A stretch of DNA of 64,000 nt from Fasciolopsis buskii (GCA_008360955.1 LUCM01006787.1:229561-293560), one strand, 5' to 3'. Numbered from the stretch's first letter, positions 49,940-63,711 are shown. Numbers and translations: made by a program. Notes: generated by a model not told the origin, from the letters alone.

Positions 49940-52900
49940 GTAAAGCCCAAATAGTCCCCGAAACAGTGTTTCCCTATTTCACCGTCTGCAAACTTTAAAC
50001 CTATTTTGGTATTCGCATGTCATTTGGAGAAGTACATTCATCAAATTAACACGTCATCAGACAATATTCCAGACTTTTGAAAAGTTGGTTATGAGACTTT
50101 TTCCTCCTATTACTGTTGACTGTCACTTCCAATCTTAATCTGGCTTCTATAAACGAAGCATTTGTCCAAAACAGATGATGGTGATCCACGTTGATTAATG
50201 ATAAACGTTTGCATAGGTTGTTTCTTATGGGGAATTTTTCTAAGATATATTAATGAGAGAAAAATGCAGAAGTAACCCCCCTTGCTTGCCTAGCATTTCT
50301 TGGTTATTTCGGTTAAATTAACAACTATCCAAAGTCAGAAATATTAACTATAACGCCCACCTTATGTTCTGTAAATAGAAACTGTTTGTTTGCATGAAAT
50401 ACCAAGGGCTTTTAGACAAATACAGATGGACGTTCGTGAATGAGTCGTAATCAAACTCGAGCCACGCAAAGGAGACGAATACGAGCGGAACATGCTGACC
50501 TTTTGGGGACTGTCCCATCCACCAGTTGGCCATCCGATTTTTCTTACACACGAGAAGCGTCAGACTCCAGTGTAAGTTTAACTGCATGACCTGAGGTTTG
50601 TGTGTGAAAGATGGAGTCTGAAGGACAGTCGGCCAAGCACAGAAAATATCAATCCTGCACACTACTCGCGAGTAATTGTGCACTCCTCACAAAAACTATT
50701 CATTCTCTTATTTCTCTTGCAACAATATGATGATCCTAAATGCGGCATTTCGAACGTTGCGTTCCGATGCTTACCGCTGACGGTGTGCGGAAAGGCGTAA
50801 GTTTCTTGATACACATTACCTAAAATTATCTACCTTTTATTCACCATTGTTGGTCTATTATCATGTTTGAAGTCATCCTACTTGCTCATGTTAGGTGTTC
50901 ATTTATGGTTCGGTGCGCGTTATACGAAAAAGTCGGAATTAGATGGACACTTCAGGATGAGATAGCATTTTAAACATCAGTTGCTGTTCAGTAGTGATTC
51001 CCGGCACTTCTCATACTGGGAAAAATAATCCAGCGGGATGCAGCAAGCAGAAAGAAAGTAGTCCACAAATCGTTCCCCAAATGAACTGAAAAGCCTCCGA
51101 ATAGTACCCATTATGCTTTACTGGATACTACTTTTCTTCTTTAAGGGTACATATTTGGGGACTAAGTACGTAGTGCATTGGAACCACTTTGATGATTTGG
51201 TATCAAAAATACCTAAGACCATTTGGAGTGAGAACCAATCAACACAAATGCATGGTATCATTGGGTAGGCTATTGGAAAGACGGTGTAGATCAAGGACAC
51301 AGTGAGAATCCCCTTGTCCTGCAACAGTTGTGCGTCCATAAAAATGAGCTTGTTTGGACTGTTATATTTCACAAACCACAATCCATTTCGGGTAGCCCCT
51401 TTCACATTCAACAGTATCAGTATATATATATCTAAAGATGTTTTGGCCAGTTATCAAACGGCAGATATTATTCATTATCTTGCAAACTCAATTCATTGCA
51501 AATGTCGGTTATTACCACAAGTGAATGAAGGTATTTTATCCGGTGTCTGAAGATAAATCAATAATGATTAGTAACTTTTTCAACTACTGTTGAGGATTTT
51601 CTGGAAGACAATGCGATTGCAGAGTTGAGTGAGAATAGACGCATCGTTCTGGACCAGCAACGCAGCCTATCCATCTGGAAGCTTCATCCCTAAGGGTTAT
51701 TCTGCACCAAAATGTGCTAAGATGCAGATATTCAAAGTCCATAAACCTTTGGGTAAAACTATATCCTTATATTGAACACCAGTTCTTAGACGGTTAATAA
51801 CTACCTTTCCTCTAGTGCACAATTGGATTTTCCATTACAGTAGTGGTAACAAGCAGTGAACCGGTAACGTCAACTCCAAGAGATTTCCAGACCACCATCT
51901 TCAGGTGTGCGGTGTCAGATGACGTTACCCACAAACGGTCACGAGTACTGTCCACATAATAAATATAATCGATTTTTCACAGTGAGCTCGTTGTGCTCCC
52001 AGGTTTTGAAAGCCGCCAAAACATGTCAGCTAAAAGAGCAAACAAAACTATTTGCTCTCTGGAGCCACTGTCATCGGGAGGTTTATCATGTGGTGATCTT
52101 CGCCTGCCTTTATAGAAAATGACTTTAAGTTATGTTTCGTCGGTGTCTACCGCGTTGGATTATTGACCCAAAAGCTTATAATCTCATCGAATAGTGGCAA
52201 TGAGAGAGTCAGATGCCCTACTCCCAGGCTAAAATTTGACCCAAAAGGGTTTATTACAGTTAGGAAGCCAAGGGTTGAGTGCAATCAAACATTTGTTAAA
52301 AAGATCAGCAGTGGTCTTGGCGTTAAGCCATATAGTGAGCATCGTTTTCCGGTATTGTTTTTGGTTCGGTATTGCTGTAATCATATGTATGAAGCCTGAG
52401 GTCCAAAAAATCACTGATACTCTATAAGAACTCCAAACTGAACTTACTTTCTTGTGACAATAAGCTTCAAACGTCAAGCAATGTTCCGTGATGAGGTTCG
52501 TCAGTGACCAATGAGCAAGGGTTTATGTGATTCATCTGAAACTTTCTGGATACCTTTAAGAGTCAGTTTCGGTGCTCGCTTTCAGGTGTCATCCAAAAAA
52601 TCAAAGTGAACTAGTTGATGGCCAAAAGTCCCTTGGTGTTTGATTCCCCGCAGTCTTGGATAGGTGAAATATGTAAAGAGCATGCCGAGAATCGGAAGAT
52701 GAGCTTTTCGTTACTCATATCCATCGCTTTAATAGCTGAGTTACTTACAGACATTTAGTAGGAGGGATAACGTAACTATTTTAAAGCTGATCTTCCTTTG
52801 AGTGAAATCAGTTTTTGGCGTTCTTGTCCTTTTGGACGCCTGTGCTCAAATTTCCACTTGGAAGATCCCCAAATTGAATAAATTGGAGTCGAAATAACTT

Positions 52901-54502
52901 GTTTTGGGCTTAGTTTTCGAAATGACTTCAGTTGTTTGCTTCGAGCGAAAAGTGTTTTTTACCACCAGACACCACAGTTGTTCCCCGGTGGTTTTTGGTT
53001 GATCTTAATGAAAGTGCTAACAGCTAACCAATGCCTGTTTAAAAACCACATTTATTTTTCAAATTTCTTTTTTCTTATGTTTATATTTATGCAGGAAAGC
53101 TTCCAGAAACTCTATGTTGAATCCTCAGGGGTTAGGTGGTGGATCACTACGTGTGTGCGCATTCCCATTTCTGATCCAACCACACTAATGCACTGGCACA
53201 CAGCACGAATCAATGCGCCCAAGCACATAAGCAAATTCACAACATCGTGACTGCTTCTCGCCCTTGGGTTGTCTGGTCATTGTTCCGTTGATGACATTAT
53301 TAATCAACCGGTTACCCTGCCTTTGCGAGCTCAGGTTTGTTCACTGTGATCGACTTGGAGTTGCTTTCCTCAGTCATTTGCTACCGTATTGAGCGTCCAC
53401 TTAAAATTCATTTCGATTGGCTTGTCCTTGCATGTTGATTCTAGCCACCGCGGTCGGAAGTGCGTGCATCCCCTAAGATCCTCTACTTGTTTGTACCTCT
53501 GTCATCCACTGAGACTGTCTAGCCGACCCACTAGCTGCTTTTCGGTTAGCATTACATGATCTGGACATATTCGGTTGAAATAAAGCATGGTAACTGTTCT
53601 TTTTCCTCTGCTAGCGAACCGTTAATAGCTCGCTGCCTTCCTGCTCAATCCCTATTGCTTCGTTTTGGACAGTTAACTGTTTCACTCGGATTTTCACCAG
53701 CTTATCATGCTTTTAGAATCATTTCCGATAGACCCAGCACTCTCTACCGTTCAGTGAACATTCGCGTCCACCGGTGCACCCTTGATCTGACTCTGTGGGC
53801 TCGACCTAAAGCGACGTGCAATCTGAGATTCCGCAGCTTGCAGAGTTCGAAAATTGCACACCTTCCTCATGATTGCAGTTTCCCTCCATATTAAGCAAAT
53901 ACAATAAAAAAGAGATCTGCTTATAAGAACGGAAAATTCCAACAGTTGGACAAGCTTCGTCGACTCAGTAAGTGCAAATCGGTTTTCATACAATTTCATG
54001 TTTTGACGGTCAAAAAAAAATAAACGAAAGAAACTAAGGAAACCAGTACAACAAATTACTTGACTTGAGTAGAAATAGGCAGTTAAAGCATGTATATGTT
54101 GCATTGTGCAACTATGTGAATAAAAGTTTATGAAACATTTTACTTAAAATTAACATTATTGTCCAGCATAAAGCATATGTATATGCTATTAAAAAAATTT
54201 TTGTATATGCCCTACATGGACTTAAAGTAACAGCTTTCTAATTAATCGAAAGAATGTTCATGTTGCGCGGTACTGGTAGATCAGTAATAATGCTAAACCT
54301 TTAAATTAAATCAACTAGTCATGACAGCTACCAATAGTACTGCTCATCGTTTTCGACATCTTATATCTTACAATGATAAGGCATCAGGTGAATGTCTCTA
54401 ACGACATCTATTTTAGGGCGTCTTTCATATCGAGAAGTAAACATATTGCTTCCATTTACTTATACTGTGTTGTTTGCTAGTATTTACTGGTCGGAGTAAT
54501 AA
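49940..54502. other. no supportable gene
   Basis: I see no recognisable protein or repeat. One possible exon follows a TTTATGCAG acceptor near 53098 (about 50 codons to a stop). The region just before 54503 is AT-rich. Confidence 0.45.
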
Positions 54503-55112
54503 TGCATTTGATTGTAAAACTTACCTTGAGAAAGACTATCCACGGTGGTGAAAACGTTGGCGCATTACAACAACAACGATGTGTTATTAACATTATATCA
54601 TTCATAATAAAAAACCAATACATGGCGCATCGATTTTTCGATACACTCCTTATGCCATTTGGTCCTGATATTAACAAACTGGTTATCAGTCGGATTTTTC
54701 TGAGAAAGAAGCTTTCCAACTGAATCAATCACCGCAAATTCAATCAACGTTGTCTTCAGTGTATTGTTGTCCCCAAAACTCTCGCTGTTAGACCTCCGGA
54801 TAGTTCAGTTCGACCTGTGAAACCCGCCTTGATTGCTTCGCATGCGTTCCTATGACAACGCATTCACGACTATATGGTAAACATACCTTCAATATGCTTC
54901 AAACTACGGAATATTGATGACTGTCTGGATCATTTGCTCCCAGCTGAATTCCTCGAACAAGTTCGATCCGTCGTTACACATCGACGACTACATGCATTTA
55001 AAACGTAAGTTCGCGAAATTAATCTCGCAAAACACGACCGAGGACGAATTAAATTCAAAAGTCAGACAAGCACCTACGAGATGGACCTTATGAAAAAATA
55101 GAAAAGAAGAAA

Positions 55113-56280
55113 GTGAACGTATCACTCCACCAATCAAAGGCCCACGCAAACAAGTACCTATCTGTCTTGAAGGAAAAACTCGGGAAATTTCTGTGGGTCT
55201 CAGTAACGCCAAAAACTAGCAGACCTGGCAAATTTTATAGCCTACCAAAATTCCACAACCCCGACATACCTATTAGTCCAACTGCAGACTGCACTTCCTG
55301 TAGAATGTACAAACTAGAAAAATATTTCAGTGGGTTATTAAAACCTTATCGGAAGATAGTAGTAAGTTATAGCAATAACGCCTTTGAATTCGCCCATATG
55401 CTGAAAGACTTTGAGCTAGAAAACGACGAAGTTGCTGTGAGTTTTGATGTGGTCTCTATATACAAATGTACCCATTAAAGTCAGTCTGCGTTATTTACAT
55501 TCATTGTTAATATCAGAAACTTCCTTAGAAGAACGAACCGTACTAGCTCCAGCCGAACTTATCAGGGGCATAGAATTTTGCCTCATGTTCAGACATGAGT
55601 TTTACAAACAAATGAATGGTACAGCCATGGGATCACCCATATCCTCCATTGTAGGAAACCTGTTCCTGCACTCGGTTGAGTCAAAGGCCTCAATGAATTT
55701 AATTCGCCCCACACGCTTGTACTTACGGTATGACGACGATACATTTGCAGTCATCAAGTCGGCACGAAAGATAGCTTTCTTCAAGCTGTCAATAAGCAAC
55801 GTAAATCCATTAAGTTAATAATGGAGTCAGAAGACACCAGCAGTCATCAGCTTCTTAGATTGTCGGTTGAAGGTTAATGACTCAAGAAAATTCAATAATG
55901 GCATTCACAGAAAAGCCGCACATTCGGATAAGTATTTATACTTCAGTTCAACTCATCCACCATGCGCGAAACGGACACTTATTTACTCATTAGCCAACAG
56001 AGATCAAAAGCTATGCAGTGATGATACTGAACGTAAAGAAGAACTAAGATGTCTAAACGACATTCTATAAGATAATCACTATCCGCCACGCCTCATAAGA
56101 AAACAACTGAAAAGTTGCATGTCAACAACCAAGACGAAGAAAGAAAAGAGGAAGACGGCCTCGGTCGGAATTCCGTACAGATCGGGGGCTTCGGAAACAA
56201 TAAGAAAAGCCCTCAATGACTTCGATATTCACACTTTCTTCCGGATGGATAGTACTTTAAAGCGCCACTTATCAAAGACT
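55113..56280 (+). pseudogene. Penelope reverse transcriptase, frameshifted
   Basis: The order of Penelope RT blocks is visible: FYSLPKFHNPDIPISP (finger block), then KYFSGLLKPY and VAVSFDVVSIY, a small deletion near 55463 that shifts frame, TNVPIKVSLRYLHSLL, FYKQMNGTAMGSPISSIVGN, and the catalytic block as RYDDDTF near 55727-55747, where RYVDDTF is usual. Further shifts precede FLDCQLKV-like and HRKAAHSDKYLYFSSTHPP sequence. Stops and at least two frameshifts make it a pseudogene. Confidence 0.85.
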
Positions 56281-56285
56281 AAAGA

Positions 56286-56709
56286 TTAAGTCGGTGTGCA
56301 AGACCAAGACAATTGCATCCACCTGATCAGTTGCAAGGAATGCCCAGCAGAATAAATTGGACAAACCAGCAGACAACTAATGACACGGATAACAGAACAC
56401 AGAAGGAAAGAAAAGCGCAGGCCTTCGGATAAAGGGGCCTTGTGAAAACTTGAGCGTGATTCAGCCATCACTCTGCATGCCATAGCAGAGGGACGTAACA
56501 TAGAGTATGAAAACACAAAAGTACTCCGACGTGGATACAGGACGTGCATTGAACGTAAATTTGCCGAGGCTCTGGCGATAAGCGCCCATCCCACATGCAT
56601 CACTTGGAACGACGGGGCAGAGATTTCGGAGATATGGGCAACCCTAACATCCTTGAGAAACAAAATTCCAAAGGTCACCACGCTAGTTGACCTCACCACC
56701 AGTGCTTGA
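56286..56709 (+). pseudogene. GIY-YIG endonuclease domain of the Penelope element
   Basis: NCIHLISCKECPAE is followed by a stop codon where the Tyr of the YIG motif belongs, then IGQTSRQLMTRITEH, the classic GIY-YIG second block with its Arg. Then AITLHAIAEGRNIEYENTKV and an Arg/Glu-containing helix (GYRTCIERKFAEALAI) follow. Two in-frame stops kill it. The domain would nick target DNA to prime reverse transcription. Confidence 0.8.
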
Positions 56710-57725
56710 AGGACAGCTAATTATTCTCCCGACCCACAGTTCAAAGTGCACATTCACGAACACAGACAACTAAACATCCGTTGGCATGTGAACGTTCCCT
56801 TGGTCATTTGATTTTTAAACCTGCCTTAAAATAGACTACCCACGGTAGTCGAAACGTTGGCGCATTACATCTACCATCAACGCTGTCATTAACATTATAC
56901 AATTCACGTAATTCAGCTTGTTTTTTTAACTTCGTTGCTTAATGATCGACGTTTAAATGTCAAGTCGTCCAATTTAATGGACGGCAAAATTCTTCCGATG
57001 GAGTCTCCCAAAATACTGTTGCACAATCTGGTAAACTGTGATAGGCAGAAAAAAAAAATGCAACCTCCAAGCGGTTACTGCCGCGATGCTTTGAACTACT
57101 GATAGTTTTCACCTGATCCTCCAAGTTCATCTACTTCTAGCCAGAACAATCCTTCTAGTGGTCGAAGAAGGAGAAGAAACTGAACTTCCTTTCTGTACCG
57201 CTTGCTGCTATTACTGTTTATTAAATCTCGTCTTATTTGTTCCCGAGAATTCACTAACTTCTTCCCTGTTTCGTCTTTCACACTTTGAAATGTATTCCTT
57301 AAACCATGAACACGCTAACTTTCGTGTGATGAACTCTGATACTGGTAACCTGAACTGTGATCCGCATTGCAACAGAACACTGTTTCTTCATAAGTGCCGC
57401 TAACTATCGCGGCAGTAAACCTTACTTACCTGTCGTCCTTGGGATTGATATCACAGCTGCTTTTATTGGTGGACTGCACACTGGTATGCTACTTATAACG
57501 GACTGTTTGCTTCTTTACGGAGCCGTCATCATTTACCTCACCTATCCTTTGATATTATGCAGGTGATTGTCTCACTGGCATTTGAGATTCCTCTTGTAAA
57601 TGGAATAAACGGGCACCGGGATCGCAGAAAGTGAGTTGAAAGGCCAGTAGAAAGTAAGCAATAAAGGACAGAAAGAAGTAACAAGACTTGCGCAAACGGG
57701 GTGCACGGTCTGGCATGTTAGCCGG

Positions 57726-57782
57726 ACGAAAATGAGACAATTTCAAATCTCACGAAAATGAGACATTTTCAAATCTCACGAA
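57726..57782. repeat. 26-base tandem duplication
   Basis: Two copies, plus a partial third, of a unit beginning ACGAAAATGAGAC and ending TTTCAAATCTC, with one substitution between copies. Confidence 0.8.
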
Positions 57783-59141
57783 AAATGCCGCCATCTCTGT
57801 TATACTACTGACAGCGTTGTCGGTAGTTAGAACGTTATGGGATTCGCCCAACTTGTTTCATTAGAGGTCGGGAAAAATCCGTCTTTCAAACAGGAAACAC
57901 CATGACATAACAGTAGAAGTAGTCCCTAAGCTCGTCGCACCACAAACGCAAATTAACCAAACCAAACCAAGTGCTAACACATAAATTCACTGTTACGTTG
58001 AGAACAGGATACTATCGCTTGTGTGCAGTGCGCTCTGGCACCAACGAACCCACACAGTGACTCATCAGGTTAAAGCCGGGATGGGCCTGTGCGCTGACTG
58101 GAGTGCAGACGGAGACTAACAGACTGAGAATAACAGTCTGACCGCGCACTAAAACACAGACCATCATAGACGGTTCTGTTTTTTGATGTCTTTATTGTGC
58201 TCGGATCATGCATGTACCGTAAACTGGAAGGCACTAGCGAGATGAACAGAACTAAGATTTTGGCTTTGGGCATTTTGCATCCGAACCAATGATCAGCAAG
58301 TGCCTGAAGCATCATGTGATTATAAGCTGTTCGTCATTCACTCAAGGGCTGAAATGCTCATCGATAAGCAGGGTTAGATGCCTACCGGTACACCATAGTC
58401 CAGTCGGCTGATTTAACACGTTTACCCTTAGACCAAGCCTAACAAAAGTATATGGGTTGATTGAGACTGTGACAGATACAATCGCTATGGCAGGAATATT
58501 TGTGTGTGGATTTCGCATGGCTCACAGTAACAGGCATAAAAGAAAAATAACTTGTTTTATCAGGTTTTGATTTGCCGAAATATTGCATGCTGTGAGCATT
58601 AAGGTTGCCCGTATGCCGCATTATGGTGGCTAAACTGCCGTAAGGGTTTAGGAAGTCACACAAAGCAGATATTTTCACAGTATTCTTCCATATCAACTTA
58701 CTCACCTGGTCGATGAGGTCCGGTTTTGAAGGTCATTTTAGTCAGGTAACTGGTTAGGGGCCACTGGGATGATAAAAGTAGCCTCGTAGAATCGATTTTC
58801 TTAACGCAGATCTCGTATTACGTTTGCTTGCCCTTAACGTTTGTGACCACTTGTGCGTCAATATTACTCGGCTCGATACGACTGCAATACTGACAACCCT
58901 GAAACTCGACCGGTAAAAAGAGAAGACAGTCGGAAGTAGTGGAAGGTTGAGTGTATTTTAGCAGGAGCTTGCGAGCGGGGAGTGCGTGCGCAACGCGCAA
59001 ATGGCGACCGCGCTTGGCCGTGCACGTTTGGTCAACCAAGCTATCCGGAGGAACAAACACATGTTCCACTGCAGCCTTTCTGATGGAAAATCGTTTTCTT
59101 CTTCTTTCTTCCAAATGTTTCTTCCTTCATAGTTTTATCAG

Positions 59142-59163
59142 TATTATTATTATTATTATTTAT
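59142..59163. repeat. (TTA)n microsatellite
   Basis: About seven TAT/TTA units. Confidence 0.9.
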
Positions 59164-61015
59164 CATATTAGCCGTATTATTAAGGTAATAATCGTTTTCA
59201 GCGACATCGATGTGCTTCCGTAAATGCTTATTGTGAATATTTTCTGCATCCAAACCTAGTAGATTTGGAGTGAGATAGCGAGCCATTCAAAATGAATCAT
59301 TTCTTTTTAATTGAATTTTTGGCACCAAAACAGTTATTTTGAGCCGTGTGCTCTAGTCTTTGTCCTCCATGTTCTCATTTGGCCCCTCCTGTGGAACTAG
59401 CAACCAGACTTTGGGAAATATTTCATTGGATTCATAATTAAACTAAAAGCTCTTCTCCTGCAGGGACTTTGCTTCTGTTCGATAGGCGACAGTGTTCATA
59501 ATACGCTTGTAAACGTCATGGCCGATTCACTAGCTCGGACTACGATCGAGCATATAGAGCATCGCATTAGACTTTTCATTTGTAATGAATGTAATATTCG
59601 TGGTAGTTGCGTGTTAGGATGTGATTTTCCCTGGTAGTCCATCAAGGAAAAACGATGTTCGTACTGTGTGTTCGCTCAGACAGCGAGCATGCCACGTAAA
59701 TCCAGTTTTGAGAGATGGTGCTCTGTCCGGTCCAGATTGTCCGTTCTGGTTTAGGAGCAAAGCATCCCAATGAAGTACTCGGATGTCCGCCATCAATTCC
59801 CTAAGTAATGTCTTACTTGTACAAAAACTCCTCCAGCTACTGTTGGTGTTATCTGTGAGACAGACTGCCACCACCCTTCCGAACACACTGATGGTTTCTT
59901 CATTAAACCGACATTATCGTCACACTTAAAAATACGTCTATGCCGGGCACACGATGTGCAATGCAAGGGTTTACGACCTCGACACGGTTGTGCATCACCC
60001 CACTGTTTATAGTTGACCTTCATGACAAGCTAGTATTTTTATTAATATTGTACACGTACCATGCAATCGAACTTACGGAAGAAAATTTTCCTAATGTTGT
60101 TTGTGTCATTGCCGACCCCCATCATGTCAAGCTTTAAGTAGCTGGTGAGTGGTTTCAGGTATCCAGCGATTAATTGCAAAATGCAAAATAAGAGTGTATG
60201 GAGCTCTTAGTATGCCAACATCCTCTTCGTTCCAACGGGCAATTTCAGACAACTGCAGCAAGACCATCAGATTGCAAAGAGTGTCCGATGAACCTCTCGG
60301 GGCTACTTTTCTCGAATGCCAGTACAATTCTAGACCGCTATAGCAAGCAGAAACTGTAAGTTATTCATTTGGCTGCAATTGGCATGACTTCAGAAAGCCC
60401 GGTGTTTTCACAAAATGAGAAAATACCTACTCCAATGCTCCAATGACTGAAGGAAACTCAGAGCTAATCCCTAAGCCACCAAAGCCTGTTGGCATGTCAC
60501 TTTGCGTACTGGAGTAGCCTATAATGACAGGGAATTTCAATTCCAGTTATTCGAAATTTTTTAGGATAAAACATTCTCAGTATACTAACCACCTTGTTAG
60601 AGAGGACTTCAGTTTTAAGCACTGCAAGTTGACCATTATGGTTAGTTTGGATTACAAAAGTTCCAAATAGGTAAATCTTTGCTTCCATTTAACCCATCAT
60701 CTCTGATTTGCCCAGGATGCCAAATGCACACCTGGAATCAGCAACCCAAACAGCAAACTTGCCGCCTTAAGTCGTGGACAAAACTGGGGTGAGAACCTAC
60801 ACCGTGAGTTTATATGTTCAAAGTTAAAATGTCAACTGGACGACGTAGTAACCCTGTTGGTGGAATTAGCGTTGTAGATTGTGTTGCTTACACTGCCTCA
60901 GGCAGCAAATATTAGCATTAACTGACCCCAAATCCATCGAGTAGAGTATCCCTGTGGACAACGCAAAGCATTCCAACTAGTTAAAGAGACCGTTTAAGGA
61001 CGGGACACATTTTAG

Positions 61016-61176
61016 ACAAATGGCAACAAGAGATATGTTAACTGAAAAGAAATCAGACAAAATTTGCACGTTCGGATACACGTACGGTGCTCGCACACGT
61101 ACTGAGAAGATAAACTTGGAAGGAACACAAGGAAGAACTACATTGACCGAGACAATTTCGTTCCCTGTAGTGATAG
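61016..61176 (+). CDS. candidate internal exon, unrecognised gene
   Basis: A CACATTTTAG acceptor opens a 53-codon hydrophilic frame (MLTEKKSDKICTFGYTYGAR and onward) that ends at a strong GATAG/GTGAGC donor in phase 1. It lies upstream of the phase-1 chain at 62992 and could belong with it. No domain is recognised. Confidence 0.25.
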
Positions 61177-61859
61177 GTGAGCTGCGTTGTTCGGCATCAT
61201 CGTTTTTAAATGTGGTCTGACGAAAAGAACACAAATAGGCTATTGCACAAAACGTACTAGAAAAACGCGGCGTTATTCACAAAGAAGCAGACATATTCTC
61301 CAAGAGATTTACGAGACGTAGATGTACGATTTTCGTCTAAACAAGTGAAGCACTTACTTTTATTGAACGTATTTCCGTGCAGTTTGTTTACATTTTGGTC
61401 GAGTTAATTAGTATTTGCTCAAACACAAATGCATACATATGCATGATATGCTAAATCATCTTGTACAAGACTGCTTAGCGCATAAACCTTTTCCTGAAAG
61501 CCAGTGAAAAATGAAAATACTGAAACGCGCTGATTGTGATCATGAAACTGATTAGCATGTAACTGTTGTCATTTTCTTTTCACTACAAGGCTGTGAATAA
61601 GTGCATGTATCAGACAGCTCGCCTGATGCAGAAGGAAAATCATGAAAATTGAAGGGGTTATATACAACCGATTTGGACACTCCATTAAGTAATTAACGCA
61701 CCACTATTCCCTAACAAGGTTTCGATCTAATACGGCAGTTTTGGCATCCTGAACAAAGACTCGTTGGAAAATGCGTATAACGTTTCTAGGATATTGGTCG
61801 TTACTAATGTCAGTAGACGATTTCACTCGTCCCTGACTTTCAAGTTTAAGAATAAACCG

Positions 61860-61862
<3 letters not shown>

Positions 61863-61897
<35 letters not shown>
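61863..61897. repeat. (AT)n microsatellite
   Basis: Seventeen AT units in a row. Confidence 0.97.
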
Positions 61898-61902
<5 letters not shown>

Positions 61903-62991
61903 CAGCAGACAGCCGATTGTCGCATTTTCTAGTTTCACTGAAATTTTTTCTTGAGCAGTCTAACCAGAAGCAAAATGCAACATAAGGCTGCGTTACAACC
62001 AAACTTTTAGGAAGTTAAAAGCATCAGCACATCGCACTGTTATATTTCGCCCCTTTACAATAGATTTGACGCTGAATTTGTCGCACTTGAGGACCTAACT
62101 GAAGTAAGCTTACTAAGTCAGTTTGTCATCTGCTGGAAGTTACCTTTGGTAACAGACCAGACAGTTTTGTGGAAATCAGCATTTGTGGCTCCTGGGTTTC
62201 TTCCAAGGATGGAACAACACCCAAGCAGCACGCTTCCCCAAGTTAAGGAGCAAGGTTGAGGCTAGACCCAGTTTATTGTTTCATACATATAAGTAGGTGC
62301 ATATCTACCAGGTTCTTGAGATTCCAAATATAATAATATGATATGTCATTCAGTGATGCTACCTTGATTGATTTGTCTTGTTTAATTGCATTATATTTTG
62401 AGAACGTTGAGTACTTGTCTACTGGAAGTCCATGTGCATCCTCCTCTAGTGATCTTTGCGGCAGGTGAGTCAGTCAGTGTCTTTTCCGCTACTGGTTAGG
62501 AATTTCCCAAGATATACCTTCCGCAAATAGTCTGAAATATGTACTTTAGTAAAATAATACATCCGACGGTGTCTTAAGTGAAATAAAGCAATAAATTGCC
62601 ATATATGACCGTACATATAGCTGCTTACTTGTCAGAACAGTTCGCACACCTATCTCCGTTGAATATCATGCTCGAATGCGTTCTTCAGGTTATATTTATT
62701 GCTCTGGACCAGAAGCATTTCCTTGAGGTACCGATAAAATGATAAAATTTTTTCTTTCATGGTTTTATTGTTCACCAGGTAAAAGTGAATTACAAACATG
62801 GCACCAAATACCCAAAGTCATGGAGAGCATACTAGTGGGCTGCAAGTGGATGGAGGGATCCTTCGGCTTGTTGCCATGTTGAATCTTTGATGCATTACAA
62901 ATATCCTTAAGTGGTAAATAATATACCCCTGTGCCTTGTTTCATTAAGAAATGTTTCGCTGATCTGTTTATAATTTACCTTTTTAATGCAG

Positions 62992-63711
62992 TACTGATAT
63001 GGACGGTTCAAGTTAGTAGCAAAATTATGGTATCACCAGGCGGGTTTTCCTACATGTCTTACGACAAATGCAGTGAACAGGAACGGTGGCCATACCGGTG
63101 TCGTAGCCCATGGGTTCCTTTGACCGGTACAAATGTTCACAATTGCTTCTCATATCTTCGGTTGTTTTGTATAGTACTTGATGGTGATGTCTTATGATGA
63201 GCAGTATTTGGAGGAACGCAACCCTGTGAGATGGGCCTGCCAAGCTCGCAACCATCGTCGTCGAATTTAGAGGCAGCTGTTGGTAGATATACCGAGTATG
63301 TTGGTTCCTGATTAGTGCCTTTCGCTGGCGCGAATATTAAGCTTGGGGAAATTGTGCACTTCAATCTCAACTTCGATTTGTTAGGGAGCGCTTTTTTATG
63401 AGTTGTTAGACTTAAGGTTTGCAATCACAGGTGATGTCAGCAGTTAAGGATAGCTTTGTGTACTTAACATTTCACTATTTTACGGATGCCGTCAGAAGCA
63501 ATGAGTCATTCGCGCAAGAAACAAACACAAACATTGATAGACACAGGTGGTACTGGCTGCGGAACACCCGACAGTGCTTTGGGGACGGAGGCACTTTACA
63601 TGGACTATTGGCCGAATCATGTTTACGATATGCATAACGGGTACGGTGCAAATCCAGGTTTTCCCGTTATGATGTGGGATCCTGATCACACCGATTTCCA
63701 CTTTTTAGGCG
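62992..63711 (+). CDS. candidate three-exon segment, all phase-1 introns
   Basis: Exons 62992-63126, 63205-63303 and 63496-63711 are each entered with two leading bases and left after one, so they join without a stop. Introns are 78 and 192 bases. The first acceptor (CCTTTTTAATGCAG) is strong, while donors GTACAA, GTTCCT and GTGTAC are weak. The first exon starts hydrophobic and then has Cys-rich SYDKCSEQERWPYRCRSP. The second is Ser-rich. The third encodes LIDTGGTGCGTPDSALGTEA, then an aromatic and His-rich stretch. A possible preceding exon ends at GGCAG/GTGAGT (62464), also phase 1. I do not recognise the protein. Confidence 0.32.

Larger units (their letters stand above)
54503..56905 (+). 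mobile_element. Penelope-like element, near full length, inactivated
   Basis: A 5' pseudo-LTR at about 54503-54615 and a 3' one at about 56806-56905 share the TTTGATT lead, the hairpin with GAAA and the ACGTTGGCGCATTAC block. Between them lie a leader and one decayed frame holding a reverse transcriptase and then a C-terminal GIY-YIG endonuclease. At about 2.4 kb it approaches the usual length. It belongs to the endonuclease-bearing Penelope/Neptune-type group. The pseudo-LTRs differ: the 5' hairpin has mismatches while the 3' one is perfect, so they are not recent identical copies. Confidence 0.85.
56906..61015. other. no firm gene; tandem dimer, (TTA)n and weak exons
   Basis: A frame ending at a TATGCAG/GTGATT donor (57562) encodes two hydrophobic helices (LGIDITAAFIGGLHTGMLL and onward). 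A frame after a CTTCTCCTGCAG acceptor at 59464 is open for 57 codons. A GC-rich, CpG-bearing patch lies at about 58968-59030. None can be named. Confidence 0.4.

Noticed and set aside
56286..56699. 137-codon minus-strand frame
   Set aside because: It is antisense to the GIY-YIG region of the Penelope element, where plus-strand homology is clear.
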